Below are positions 7,150 through 14,584 of a stretch of DNA of 17,428 nucleotides, one piece after another; positions within the stretch are counted from its first letter, which is position 1, and each line of letters starts with the position of its first letter. The notes beneath the pieces were generated by a model. The model ran no database searches and was not told where the DNA came from. It was given only the letters and a program-made list of their open reading frames with translations. The position numbers and the translations under genes were made by a program. Origin of the DNA: Woeseia sp. (GTDB lineage: Bacteria; Pseudomonadota; Gammaproteobacteria; Steroidobacterales; Woeseiaceae); contig QIHS01000048.1 of NCBI GenBank assembly GCA_003229095.1, positions 1 through 17,428 of the forward strand, in the 5' to 3' direction.

Positions 7150-8343
7150 ATGAACAGAAAGAGTCCGGGTACTGCCCGACTGACGATTTCTTCGTTTGCA
7201 GTCACCTGTGCGCTTGCGTTGGGTGCGTGCGGCGATGCTGGAGCGCCGGACGATAGTATTCCCGATAACGGTCGCTCGGATGAATTGCCTTACGAGCGAA
7301 TGGCAGAGCGAATTACAACGCAGCTCTCAATAGCAGAAGGTGAAAGAGTCCTGATAGGTAACGAACCTGCACATCACCCGGCACTGACTGCAGCAACCGA
7401 GGCTTCGCTCGTCCGCGCTGGTGCGATCGTTGAACTGCATACCTATGGTGCCGACGACGATTTCGAGGGTCGCCTTCGGGATGCAGACATCTATATCTGG
7501 ATGCCATTTAGCCTGGAGACAGACGTGCCTTCATTGCTGCAGGAATTTCCCGTTGCAGGAAAGTGGGTCCTCGAGGGTACCAATCGCCAGGTGCATTTCC
7601 ACTGGGGCGATGGCACTCGCGCGATTGATGGAATGCAGGGCAATCATTCGGCCGAATACGATTCTATCTATGCTGCCGCGCTCGAAATTGATTACGACAA
7701 ACTCGACATGAGTATTCGTCGTGCGGCTGATGCAATGCGTGCCGGGGAGATGCGGGTGACAACACCCGCGGGCACTGACATTCGTTTTCGAGTCGACGAC
7801 AGGCTGATCACCATACAATCGGGTGATGCCTCGCTAGCAGCGACTGGCGACAAGCCGTTGACCATTCAAAGGGAGATCGAATTACCGGCGGGCGTGCTTC
7901 GTTTTGCGCCGATCGAAGAGAGTGTCCATGGCGTGGTCATTGTGGCTTATGCTCGACTGCTTGCGAATCCATGGGCGCGCTCCGACGATCCGCCGGCTGT
8001 CCGTAACCTGCGGCTTAGTTTTGAGGCAGGCAAGCTGATTAAGATGACCGCAGATGAGGGTGCAGACCAGTTCCAGGCGTTTCTGGATGAGAATTCTGCG
8101 CTCGACATGTTTCGCGAGTTTGCACTCGGTTTTAATCCCAGACTCATACAGCCGGAAGGGATCGAATGGCTGCCCTATTATGGCTATGGGGCAGGCGTTG
8201 TTCGCCTGAGTATTGGCAACAATCAGGAACTCGGAGGAGCAGTCACTGGCCAGGGCTTCAGGTGGTTCCTGTTTCCGGATGCCACGGTGACGCTCGCTGG
8301 CGGTGAGCTGCTTGTGGATGGCGGTGTGTTGAATGAACTCTGA
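7150..8343 (+). CDS. M29 aminopeptidase-like lipoprotein, probably metal-free
   Basis: This 397-residue protein has a lipoprotein signal (lipobox LGAC, Cys27). The body follows the thermophilic metallopeptidase M29 (AmpS/leucyl aminopeptidase) layout: IAEGERVLIGNEP (about 61-73) matches the family's 'V-x-x-GE-x-VLI' start, then EE (256-257), FREFALGFNP (about 321-330), RLSIGNN (352-358) and a C-terminal DATVTLAGGELLVDGG. By alignment from memory, Glu256/257 and Glu323 remain. Arg352 and Arg371 stand where M29 enzymes have metal-binding histidines, and the Asp of the HxD motif is also missing. It may therefore be a binding protein rather than a peptidase. It overlaps the thioredoxin gene by 11 bases and heads the sox gene run, which suggests a role in sulfur metabolism. 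Exact function is unknown. Confidence 0.72.
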   Translation: MNRKSPGTARLTISSFAVTCALALGACGDAGAPDDSIPDNGRSDELPYERMAERITTQLSIAEGERVLIGNEPAHHPALTAATEASLVRAGAIVELHTYGADDDFEGRLRDADIYIWMPFSLETDVPSLLQEFPVAGKWVLEGTNRQVHFHWGDGTRAIDGMQGNHSAEYDSIYAAALEIDYDKLDMSIRRAADAMRAGEMRVTTPAGTDIRFRVDDRLITIQSGDASLAATGDKPLTIQREIELPAGVLRFAPIEESVHGVVIVAYARLLANPWARSDDPPAVRNLRLSFEAGKLIKMTADEGADQFQAFLDENSALDMFREFALGFNPRLIQPEGIEWLPYYGYGAGVVRLSIGNNQELGGAVTGQGFRWFLFPDATVTLAGGELLVDGGVLNEL

Positions 8344-8878
8344 GACAGGGCAGAAATCGGGTCGCCGTTTTTCTCACACGATCACGAAATTTCTTATCGT
8401 CGTTGTTACGATGCTGGCCGGGGCTCTGACTGTCACTGCCTGTTCTGACGTGTCCACCGAACCTCGCCCTCTCATAGAGCGTGCAAGGTCACTTCAGGTC
8501 GATGCGCAGAACTCCGCTGCAGAAAAAAAGCCTGTGGTCGTATTCGTATCCCAGCATGGATGCGAGTTTTGCCATTTATTGAGAGAGAAAGTGCTGCATC
8601 CAATGCTTGCGGCAGGTGAGTTACAAGAGCGGATCATTCTTCGCGAAGTGAGCCTTGACGATGGATTCAGCTTTGACGATTTCGATGGAAAAATCGTCAG
8701 TGGTCGTGAATTTTCGGATCGCTATGATGCTGTTGTAACGCCGACATTATTGTTTCTCGATAGTCAGGGGCGGGAAGTGGCCGAGAAGATGGTTGGCATC
8801 AACAATGTTGAGTACTACGGTTTTTACCTTGATAAGTCGATTGAATCTGCAACGAAGGAAGTTGCCAAAAGCTTGTAG
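8333..8878 (+). CDS. Lipoprotein thioredoxin-fold protein, SoxW-like
   Basis: A 181-residue protein with a lipoprotein signal (VTAC, Cys37) and a thioredoxin-like domain of the PF13098 type. PVVVFVSQHGCEFC carries the redox CxxC (Cys77, Cys80), followed further on by VVTPTLLFLDSQG with the cis-Pro of the fold. It should act in the periplasm, membrane-anchored, in thiol-disulfide exchange. Next to soxCD and soxB this fits the SoxW role of keeping Sox carrier or enzyme thiols reduced. The sequence itself shows only the fold and CxxC. Its start lies inside the end of the preceding lipoprotein gene (11-base overlap), so the two are coupled. SoxC starts 71 bases downstream. Confidence 0.82.
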   Translation: MNSETGQKSGRRFSHTITKFLIVVVTMLAGALTVTACSDVSTEPRPLIERARSLQVDAQNSAAEKKPVVVFVSQHGCEFCHLLREKVLHPMLAAGELQERIILREVSLDDGFSFDDFDGKIVSGREFSDRYDAVVTPTLLFLDSQGREVAEKMVGINNVEYYGFYLDKSIESATKEVAKSL

Positions 8879-8949
8879 TTTTCTGGCGGCATCGTTCAGA
8901 TCAGTCAACTAAGAAAGTCACACTGGAGAGGCGTACCTAAAGTGCAGCT

Positions 8950-10272
8950 ATGAGATCAGGAAAATCGAAAACACAGGAAATGCTGCGAAAGGTTGCGGCC
9001 GAAGGGGAAAAGCTTCCCGTCGAAGAACGCAGAAAATTCTTGAAGAACGGCCTTGTCCTTGCAGGCGGAGTGTTGGCCGGTGCTGGAATTGGCGGCAGAA
9101 CGGACGCTGCTGAAAATGGATTACCGCCAAACGTTCCATCCTGGACACGTTCTTTGGGGCCCGGTGTGCTGAGCAATCCCTATGGAAAACCTTCACGGTT
9201 TGAGTCGCATATTGTCAGGCGAAATGTTCCGTGGCTTACTGCCGATCGCATTGCATCCGTTAGTTTCACGCCATTGGCCGAACTCGATGGCATCATTACA
9301 CCCAGCAGCCTGGTATTTGAGCGATACCACGCAGGCGTACCGGACATAGATCCGGAGCAGCATCGACTCATGATTCACGGCATGGTGGGACGCCCCGTCA
9401 TATTGACGTTGGATGATCTGCGACGCATGCCGGCAACATCTATGATCCGATTCCTGGAATGTCCGGCAAACGGTGGGATGGAGTGGCGTGGTGCGCAAAT
9501 GGATGCCCTGCAATTCACTCATGGTATGTTGAGTTGTTGCGAATGGACTGGTGTGCTGTTGTCAACGTTGCTGCAGGAAGTCGGCTTACAAAAAGACGCA
9601 GCCTGGGTGCTGGCAGAAGGCGCCGACGGATCGCATATGAGTCGTTCTGTCCCGCTGGAAAAGGCGATGGATGATGCGCTGGTCGTCTATGCGCAAAACG
9701 GCGAGCCGCTCAGGCCTGAACAGGGTTACCCGCTGCGACTGATCAATCCTGGCTGGGAAGGCAATACCAGTGTCAAATGGTTGCGAAGGCTTGAGGTCGG
9801 TGACAAGGCCTGGTACCACCGCGAGGAAACCTCAAAATATACTGACTTGTTGGCGGATGGCAGGGCACGGAAATTTTCGTTCGTGCAGGAATGCAATTCA
9901 GTCATCACGTTTCCGTGCCCGGAAAAGCCTCTCAGGGAGAAGGGACGATACGAAATTCGAGGTTTGGCATGGTCTGGCAAGGGCAAGATCAGCCGCGTCG
10001 ACCTTTCATTCGACGGCGGTATAAACTGGCGTCCTGCCCGGCTCAACGGCCTGGTGCTGTCCAAAGCGCTGACCCGGTTTAGCCTGGAATGGGACTGGGA
10101 TGGCGGGCCGGCATTGCTGCAGAGTCGTGCCGTAGACGAGACGGGTTACGTGCAGCCCACCTACGAGCAACTTCGCTCAGCAAGAGGAACGAGTTCTATC
10201 TACCACAAGAACGCAATTCATACCTGGCGCCTGCACGAAGACGGAAAGTTAACGAATGTCCAGATTGCTTAG
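8950..10272 (+). CDS. soxC: Sulfane dehydrogenase molybdenum subunit SoxC
   Basis: This 440-residue protein belongs to the sulfite oxidase family. A Tat-type signal (ERRKFLKNG, Arg27-Arg28, then a hydrophobic stretch) fits export of a folded molybdenum-cofactor protein. The molybdenum ligand Cys171 sits in RFLECPANGGMEW, the SoxC form of the motif. The Moco dimerisation domain follows, containing WSGKGKISRVDLSFDGG. With SoxD it oxidises the sulfane sulfur bound to SoxYZ, removing six electrons. Length fits SoxC (about 430). The ATG at 8950 keeps the full Tat region; GGAGAGG lies 18 bases upstream, further than usual. The gene overlaps soxD by 17 bases, so the two subunits are coupled in translation. 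Confidence 0.95.
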   Translation: MRSGKSKTQEMLRKVAAEGEKLPVEERRKFLKNGLVLAGGVLAGAGIGGRTDAAENGLPPNVPSWTRSLGPGVLSNPYGKPSRFESHIVRRNVPWLTADRIASVSFTPLAELDGIITPSSLVFERYHAGVPDIDPEQHRLMIHGMVGRPVILTLDDLRRMPATSMIRFLECPANGGMEWRGAQMDALQFTHGMLSCCEWTGVLLSTLLQEVGLQKDAAWVLAEGADGSHMSRSVPLEKAMDDALVVYAQNGEPLRPEQGYPLRLINPGWEGNTSVKWLRRLEVGDKAWYHREETSKYTDLLADGRARKFSFVQECNSVITFPCPEKPLREKGRYEIRGLAWSGKGKISRVDLSFDGGINWRPARLNGLVLSKALTRFSLEWDWDGGPALLQSRAVDETGYVQPTYEQLRSARGTSSIYHKNAIHTWRLHEDGKLTNVQIA

Positions 10273-11221
10273 TACTGCAAGAATCAGCTGTACGGCGATG
10301 ATATTCGCCGTGGCGAGTTACGGCTGTGTCGGCGACGATCAGACAGACGAGAGCCGGGCGACTGTAGCGGAACTCAATTCTCCGGATATTCGACCTGCCG
10401 GCCATTACGGTTATGGCTTGGATGCGAGTCCGGAAGAAATAGCCGGTTGGGATATCGACATACGCCCCGACGGTGTCGGTCTGCCTGAGGGCAGTGGCAC
10501 GGCGGAAGGCGGTGAAATGTTGTACGAAAATCAGTGCGCCAGTTGTCACGGATCGTTTGGCGAAGGTGTCGGAAGATATCCCGTTTTGTCCGGTGGTGAG
10601 GGATCGCTAACGGAGGCCCGACCGGAAAAAACGGTCGGCAGTTTCTGGCCGTATGCGAGTACCTTGTGGGACTACATTCACCGTGCAATGCCCTACACCG
10701 AACCCGAATCGCTGAACGACGATGAGGTCTACGCAATCACTGCCTATGTTTTGTATCTCAACGACCTGGTTGATTACGACTTTGAGTTAACGAGGCACAA
10801 TCTTACCGGCATTGAAATGCCCAACAGGGACGGTTTCTATGTCGATGATCGCCCGGACGTTAACAACGAGTTGTGTATGCAAAACTGCAAGGAACTCGGC
10901 AGTGTCAGGATTACCTCGGAGCCAGAGGCCGCAGAATCGGATAGCGACCCGGCCGATAAGGCCGTTGTCGTGCCGACGCTGGCAGGTGAAACTGTCTATC
11001 AGCAAGCCTGCGCACTTTGTCATGCAGCGGGCCTCGCGGATGCGCCTGTACCCGGCAATAATGAAGACTGGTCTGAAAGACTCACGCTTGGCCGGAACGT
11101 GATGTTGGAAAATGTGCTTTCCGGCAAGGGAGCTATGCCACCGCAGGGCGGGCTGGCACGGTTCAGCGATGCGGACGTGGCGGCAGCCGTCGATTTCATG
11201 TTGTCGCAATCAAGGAACTAG
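10256..11221 (+). CDS. soxD: Dihaem cytochrome c subunit SoxD of sulfane dehydrogenase
   Basis: A 321-residue periplasmic cytochrome with two CxxCH haem sites: CASCH (94-98) and CALCH (252-256). Likely axial methionines are Met145 (RAMPY) and Met294 (GAMPPQ). The segment EEIAGWDIDIRPDGVGLP before haem 1 and WPYASTLWDYIHRAMPY after it are characteristic of SoxD. It accepts electrons from SoxC and passes them to the respiratory chain. The signal region ends ASYGC (Cys24), an imperfect lipobox, so it may be a lipoprotein or simply secreted. It starts inside soxC (17-base overlap), and soxB follows within 57 bases. Confidence 0.95.
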   Translation: MSRLLSTARISCTAMIFAVASYGCVGDDQTDESRATVAELNSPDIRPAGHYGYGLDASPEEIAGWDIDIRPDGVGLPEGSGTAEGGEMLYENQCASCHGSFGEGVGRYPVLSGGEGSLTEARPEKTVGSFWPYASTLWDYIHRAMPYTEPESLNDDEVYAITAYVLYLNDLVDYDFELTRHNLTGIEMPNRDGFYVDDRPDVNNELCMQNCKELGSVRITSEPEAAESDSDPADKAVVVPTLAGETVYQQACALCHAAGLADAPVPGNNEDWSERLTLGRNVMLENVLSGKGAMPPQGGLARFSDADVAAAVDFMLSQSRN

Positions 11222-11278
11222 CCACAGTTTGCCGATGCAGTCGTAGGCAGTGAGGTCGTTAGCGCAGGCTTGAATTCT

Positions 11279-13039
11279 ATGGATCGACGAGAATTTCTTT
11301 GCTTAATGGGCAGCGCTGGCACTGCGGGGCTGTTGTCAGGCTGTCGCCACGGCGAATTGCGTTCGAATCCCTACGAGTATCCATCATTTGGCAACACTCG
11401 TTTGCTGCACTTTACTGACTGTCACGCCCAGCTTTCACCGATCTATTTTCGCGAACCCAACGTCAATATCGGCGTTGGCAGCGCCAAAGGAAGATCACCG
11501 CACCTCGTTGGCAATCATCTGCTCGAGCAGTTGAAATTCGTTGCGACGGAGCGAGATACTTATGCGTTCACGCATCTTGATTTTTCCGCGTATGCCGAGA
11601 AGTTTGGGAAAGTTGGCGGTTTCGCACACCTGAAAACGCTGATCGATCAAATGCGAGGTGAAGTCGGCGAAGGGAATTCGTTGCTGCTCGATGGCGGAGA
11701 TACCTGGCAAGGGTCGGCGACCGCGCTTTGGACCCGTGGACGAGACATGGTTGACGCCTGCAATCTGCTCGGCGTCGACGTAATGACGGGGCACTGGGAA
11801 TTTTCCTACCTGGAACGGGAGGTGCTGCAAAACATCGCCCGATTCCGGGGCGAATTTATCGCACAGAATATTCGCGTATCGGAAGAAGCACAGTTTGAGG
11901 GAGCGGGCGTATTCGATGAGGATACCGGACACGCATTCAAACCTTTCACGATACGCACGGTAGGCGGCAGGCGAATTGCGGTTATTGGCCAGGCGTTTCC
12001 ATATACGCCGATCGCGAACCCCAGTCGCTTTATCCCTGACTGGTCATTCGGCATCCGCGATGCCGAGATGCAGGAACTCGTCGATGATGTTCGGACAAAT
12101 CACCGCGCTGATGCCGTTGTCGTCCTGTCCCATAACGGTATGGATGTTGACGTCAAGATGGCTGGCCGCCTGACCGGCGTGGACTTCATACTTGGTGGTC
12201 ATACACACGATGGCGTACCGGAGCCGTTGATTGTCTCCAATGCAGGTGGTCAGACAGTCGTAACGAATGCGGGCTCAAACGGCAAGTTTCTGGCGGTGCT
12301 TGACCTGGATGTGGGTGAGGGCCGGGTCAATGACTATCGCTATCGTCTGTTGCCGGTATTTTCGAACTACCTGGCTGCGGACCAGTCTATGCAGGCCCAC
12401 ATCGATTCTGTCAGGGAACCCTTCCTTGATAAATTGAATGAACCACTAGCAGAGACCGAATCGCTTCTTTATCGACGCGGCAACTTCAACGGCACGTTTG
12501 ACCAGGTTCTGTGCGATGCGTTGATGGAAGTTGGAGGCGCCGAGATATCCCTGTCGCCGGGTTTTCGCTGGGGAACGTCCGTTCTTGCCGGGGAGACGGT
12601 GACAATGGAACATGTGATGAATCAGACTGCAATTACCTACCCGGAAACCTACGTGCGGGATATGGCTGGCGCTGAGATCAAGACCATCCTGGAAAGTGTG
12701 GCAGATAATCTGTTCCACCAGGACCCGTATTTGCAACAGGGTGGCGACATGGTGCGTATCGGCGGTCTGAATTTCACTTGTGATCCGCTCGCGGCCATGG
12801 ATGCCCGCATCTCGGAAATGGCGCTGGCAAACGGCCGAAAAATAGAAGCGAGCAGGACATACAAGGTTGCGGGCTGGGCAACCGTGGCGGCAAAATCGCC
12901 GGGTCCGCCGATTTGGGAATGGGTTGCGGAGTATCTGCGCGCTCAAAAAACAATTAGAGTTGATAAGCCCAACTCACCAAGGTTGCGAAATGTGTCCGGA
13001 AACCCCGGGCTGTCCGACTATTCAGGAAATTTGGAGTAG
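11279..13039 (+). CDS. soxB: Thiosulfohydrolase SoxB
   Basis: The 586-residue product belongs to the 5'-nucleotidase-type metallophosphoesterases and hydrolyses the sulfate group from SoxYZ-bound thiosulfate, using two manganese ions. Visible metal-site motifs are HFTDCHAQ (44-51), LLDGGDTWQG (136-145), the SoxB-specific GHWEF (171-175), SHNGMD (284-289) and GGHTHDG (306-312). The C-terminal domain follows. The ATG at 11279 is chosen over TTG 11270 because AGG lies about 10 bases before it and the N-terminus then starts MDRREFL, a twin-arginine signal. The same signal contains LLSGC (Cys22), a good lipobox, so this SoxB may be Tat-exported and lipidated. The next gene starts 4 bases after its stop. 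Confidence 0.95.
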   Translation: MDRREFLCLMGSAGTAGLLSGCRHGELRSNPYEYPSFGNTRLLHFTDCHAQLSPIYFREPNVNIGVGSAKGRSPHLVGNHLLEQLKFVATERDTYAFTHLDFSAYAEKFGKVGGFAHLKTLIDQMRGEVGEGNSLLLDGGDTWQGSATALWTRGRDMVDACNLLGVDVMTGHWEFSYLEREVLQNIARFRGEFIAQNIRVSEEAQFEGAGVFDEDTGHAFKPFTIRTVGGRRIAVIGQAFPYTPIANPSRFIPDWSFGIRDAEMQELVDDVRTNHRADAVVVLSHNGMDVDVKMAGRLTGVDFILGGHTHDGVPEPLIVSNAGGQTVVTNAGSNGKFLAVLDLDVGEGRVNDYRYRLLPVFSNYLAADQSMQAHIDSVREPFLDKLNEPLAETESLLYRRGNFNGTFDQVLCDALMEVGGAEISLSPGFRWGTSVLAGETVTMEHVMNQTAITYPETYVRDMAGAEIKTILESVADNLFHQDPYLQQGGDMVRIGGLNFTCDPLAAMDARISEMALANGRKIEASRTYKVAGWATVAAKSPGPPIWEWVAEYLRAQKTIRVDKPNSPRLRNVSGNPGLSDYSGNLE

Positions 13040-13043
13040 CACG

Positions 13044-13496
13044 ATGAAATTCAACTCGCTGGTCGTTTGCCTGCTACTTGCAGTCGTTCTTGTGTTAGCA
13101 CCGACATCAGGCTTTGCTGATGATTCGGCAGACCTGAAACCGTTTGCTGAAGCCCATGTTGTTCTTCAGCTCAGTGATCAGGAGCGCGAAGCGGTTGTTC
13201 TCGACGTCGCCAACAACCTGATCAAACACTATGGCGGACCGGATTTGGTCGACATAGAAATCATCACTTTCGGACCGGGTGTGCGCCTTTTATTTGCTGG
13301 CAACGATTCCGAGCAACGCATTGCAAGTCTGGTTGAAAACGGCGTGCGATTCTATGTGTGTAAAAACACGCTGACCTCGATGGAAGAAAAGAATGGCTTG
13401 CCCATTAAGCTCAACCCGCACGCAATTCCGGTGCAAACGGGCGTTGCCAGAATTATCGATAAGGTCGTCGAGGGTTATACGTTGGTTCGACCATAG
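13044..13496 (+). CDS. Exported DsrE-family protein
   Basis: This 150-residue protein has a clear Sec signal peptide (MKFNSLVVCLLLAVVLVL to about FA-DD, residue 25), so it is periplasmic. The mature part has the DsrE/F-like fold pattern: VVLQLSDQEREAVVLDVANN, VDIEIITFGPGVRLLF, then GVRFYVCKNTL with Cys106 in the usual C-x-NTL position. DsrE-like proteins bind or carry sulfur on such a cysteine, and many exported members lie in sox clusters. I infer a sulfur-binding role beside SoxB. The ATG at 13044 has GGAG 7 bases upstream, which spans the soxB stop. An upstream in-frame start at 12867 is rejected because it lies inside soxB. This is the last gene of the sox run. Confidence 0.85.
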   Translation: MKFNSLVVCLLLAVVLVLAPTSGFADDSADLKPFAEAHVVLQLSDQEREAVVLDVANNLIKHYGGPDLVDIEIITFGPGVRLLFAGNDSEQRIASLVENGVRFYVCKNTLTSMEEKNGLPIKLNPHAIPVQTGVARIIDKVVEGYTLVRP

Positions 13497-13583
13497 ATCG
13501 TCATCGGCAAATAACCGCAAGGGATAGAAATGGAGTGCGGCATCAAGCCCCCGGTGTGTGCCGGAGACGAAACATGGCAGCGC

Positions 13584-14534
13584 TTATTCGAACTCCATTT
13601 GTTCGAATACGTGCCCGGCATTTCTGCGCGCCAGTTCCTCGAAAGTATCAAGATGTGCAAAAGGGGACTGGTCAAGTTCGTAGGCAGCCTGAAGGTCTTC
13701 GCCTTCATCCAGCAATCTGGCAATTTCGGCGCGAAGAAAGCGTAGGTAGTCTCTGGTGTAACGGCGCACCTGGGCCATGTTGGTTGGATGACCATGGCCT
13801 GGGATGACATAAACAGCACCAAGGGCTTCGAACCGTTCCCAGCTTTCCAGCCAGTCCGCCGTGTTTGAGCCTTCGTCTATTGGCAACAGTCTTTCATGAA
13901 ATGCCATGTCACCGGTGATGACCAGTTTTTCCTGCGGCAGCCAGACAACGATGTCACCGGAGGCGTGTGACTGCCCAAGCCACAATACTTCAATTTGCAT
14001 GTCGCCAAATTCGAGAACTCTCTTGTTGGTGAATGTTTCAGACGCTAACTCGACCCGAGTCTTGTCCGCTTTTTCTTTCGCGAAGCGCTTTAATCGCGCA
14101 AGCGAAGCGTAACCGTTTTGTTCAAATACTGTGTTGGCGTCGGCATGCGCCAGAACAGGAATTTCCTGATCGCGCCAGTAGCCGTTGCCAAACATTGCGT
14201 GGCCCTGTTCATTTTCGTTGATAACGAGTCGTACCGGTTGGTCGGTTATTTTCCCGATCTCGGCGTGCAGCGCCTCAGCAAGAAGATAGCTGCCGCTGTT
14301 GACAACGACAACGCCGTCGCCAGTAATCATGAAGGAATAATTGTTGTTGTGGCCTGAGTTCTCGTAGGTCGGTGGTGCAGTGGCGCCGATCGCGGACCAC
14401 ACATTTGGAATAACCTCGACCGGTTTCGCGTAGAGTATCGACGCAGGGTATTGATCAGGAATAGACTGATCAGAATAAGCCGCTGAACTGGTCACGGCCA
14501 GACAAAAAATTATTGCCGATGTCAGGATTCGCAT
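13584..14534 (-). CDS. Exported metallo-beta-lactamase-fold protein with altered metal motif
   Basis: A 316-residue protein with a signal peptide (MRILTSAIIFCLAVTSSAA). The MBL fold is evident from NNYSFMITGDGVVVVNSGS, QSHASGD (His190), VITGDMAF (Asp209) and IPGHGHP (His247). The main HxHxDH motif is replaced: residues 105-117 read INENEQGHAMFGN, so several zinc ligands are absent. The Asp usual after the VVVV strand is Asn79. It may bind one metal, bind metal differently, or have lost hydrolase activity. ATG 14534 is preferred over GTG 14546 because the GGAG overlaps that GTG. SoxH-like MBL proteins occur near sox genes, but this gene converges on the sox operon and follows the aldehyde dehydrogenase gene by about 50 bases, so it more likely belongs with that operon. 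Confidence 0.82.
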   Translation of the reverse strand: MRILTSAIIFCLAVTSSAAYSDQSIPDQYPASILYAKPVEVIPNVWSAIGATAPPTYENSGHNNNYSFMITGDGVVVVNSGSYLLAEALHAEIGKITDQPVRLVINENEQGHAMFGNGYWRDQEIPVLAHADANTVFEQNGYASLARLKRFAKEKADKTRVELASETFTNKRVLEFGDMQIEVLWLGQSHASGDIVVWLPQEKLVITGDMAFHERLLPIDEGSNTADWLESWERFEALGAVYVIPGHGHPTNMAQVRRYTRDYLRFLRAEIARLLDEGEDLQAAYELDQSPFAHLDTFEELARRNAGHVFEQMEFE

Positions 14535-14584
14535 CAAAGTACTCACTCCGGTTCAAGTAGTTTTTCGTCTGCACCACTACCCAT

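Noticed and set aside
6930..7205. 91-codon minus-strand open frame with an acidic, protein-like C-terminal half
   Set aside because: It overlaps the start of the lipoprotein gene at 7150, fills the divergent promoter region, has no family and no clear ribosome binding site. Not strong enough to call.
12867..13043. Upstream extension of the DsrE gene
   Set aside because: The extension lies within soxB in another frame. Starting at 13044 gives a proper signal peptide and ribosome binding site.
13497..13583. Possible terminator between the sox run and the convergent MBL gene
   Set aside because: Only a 4-bp CCGG stem with no T run is visible.
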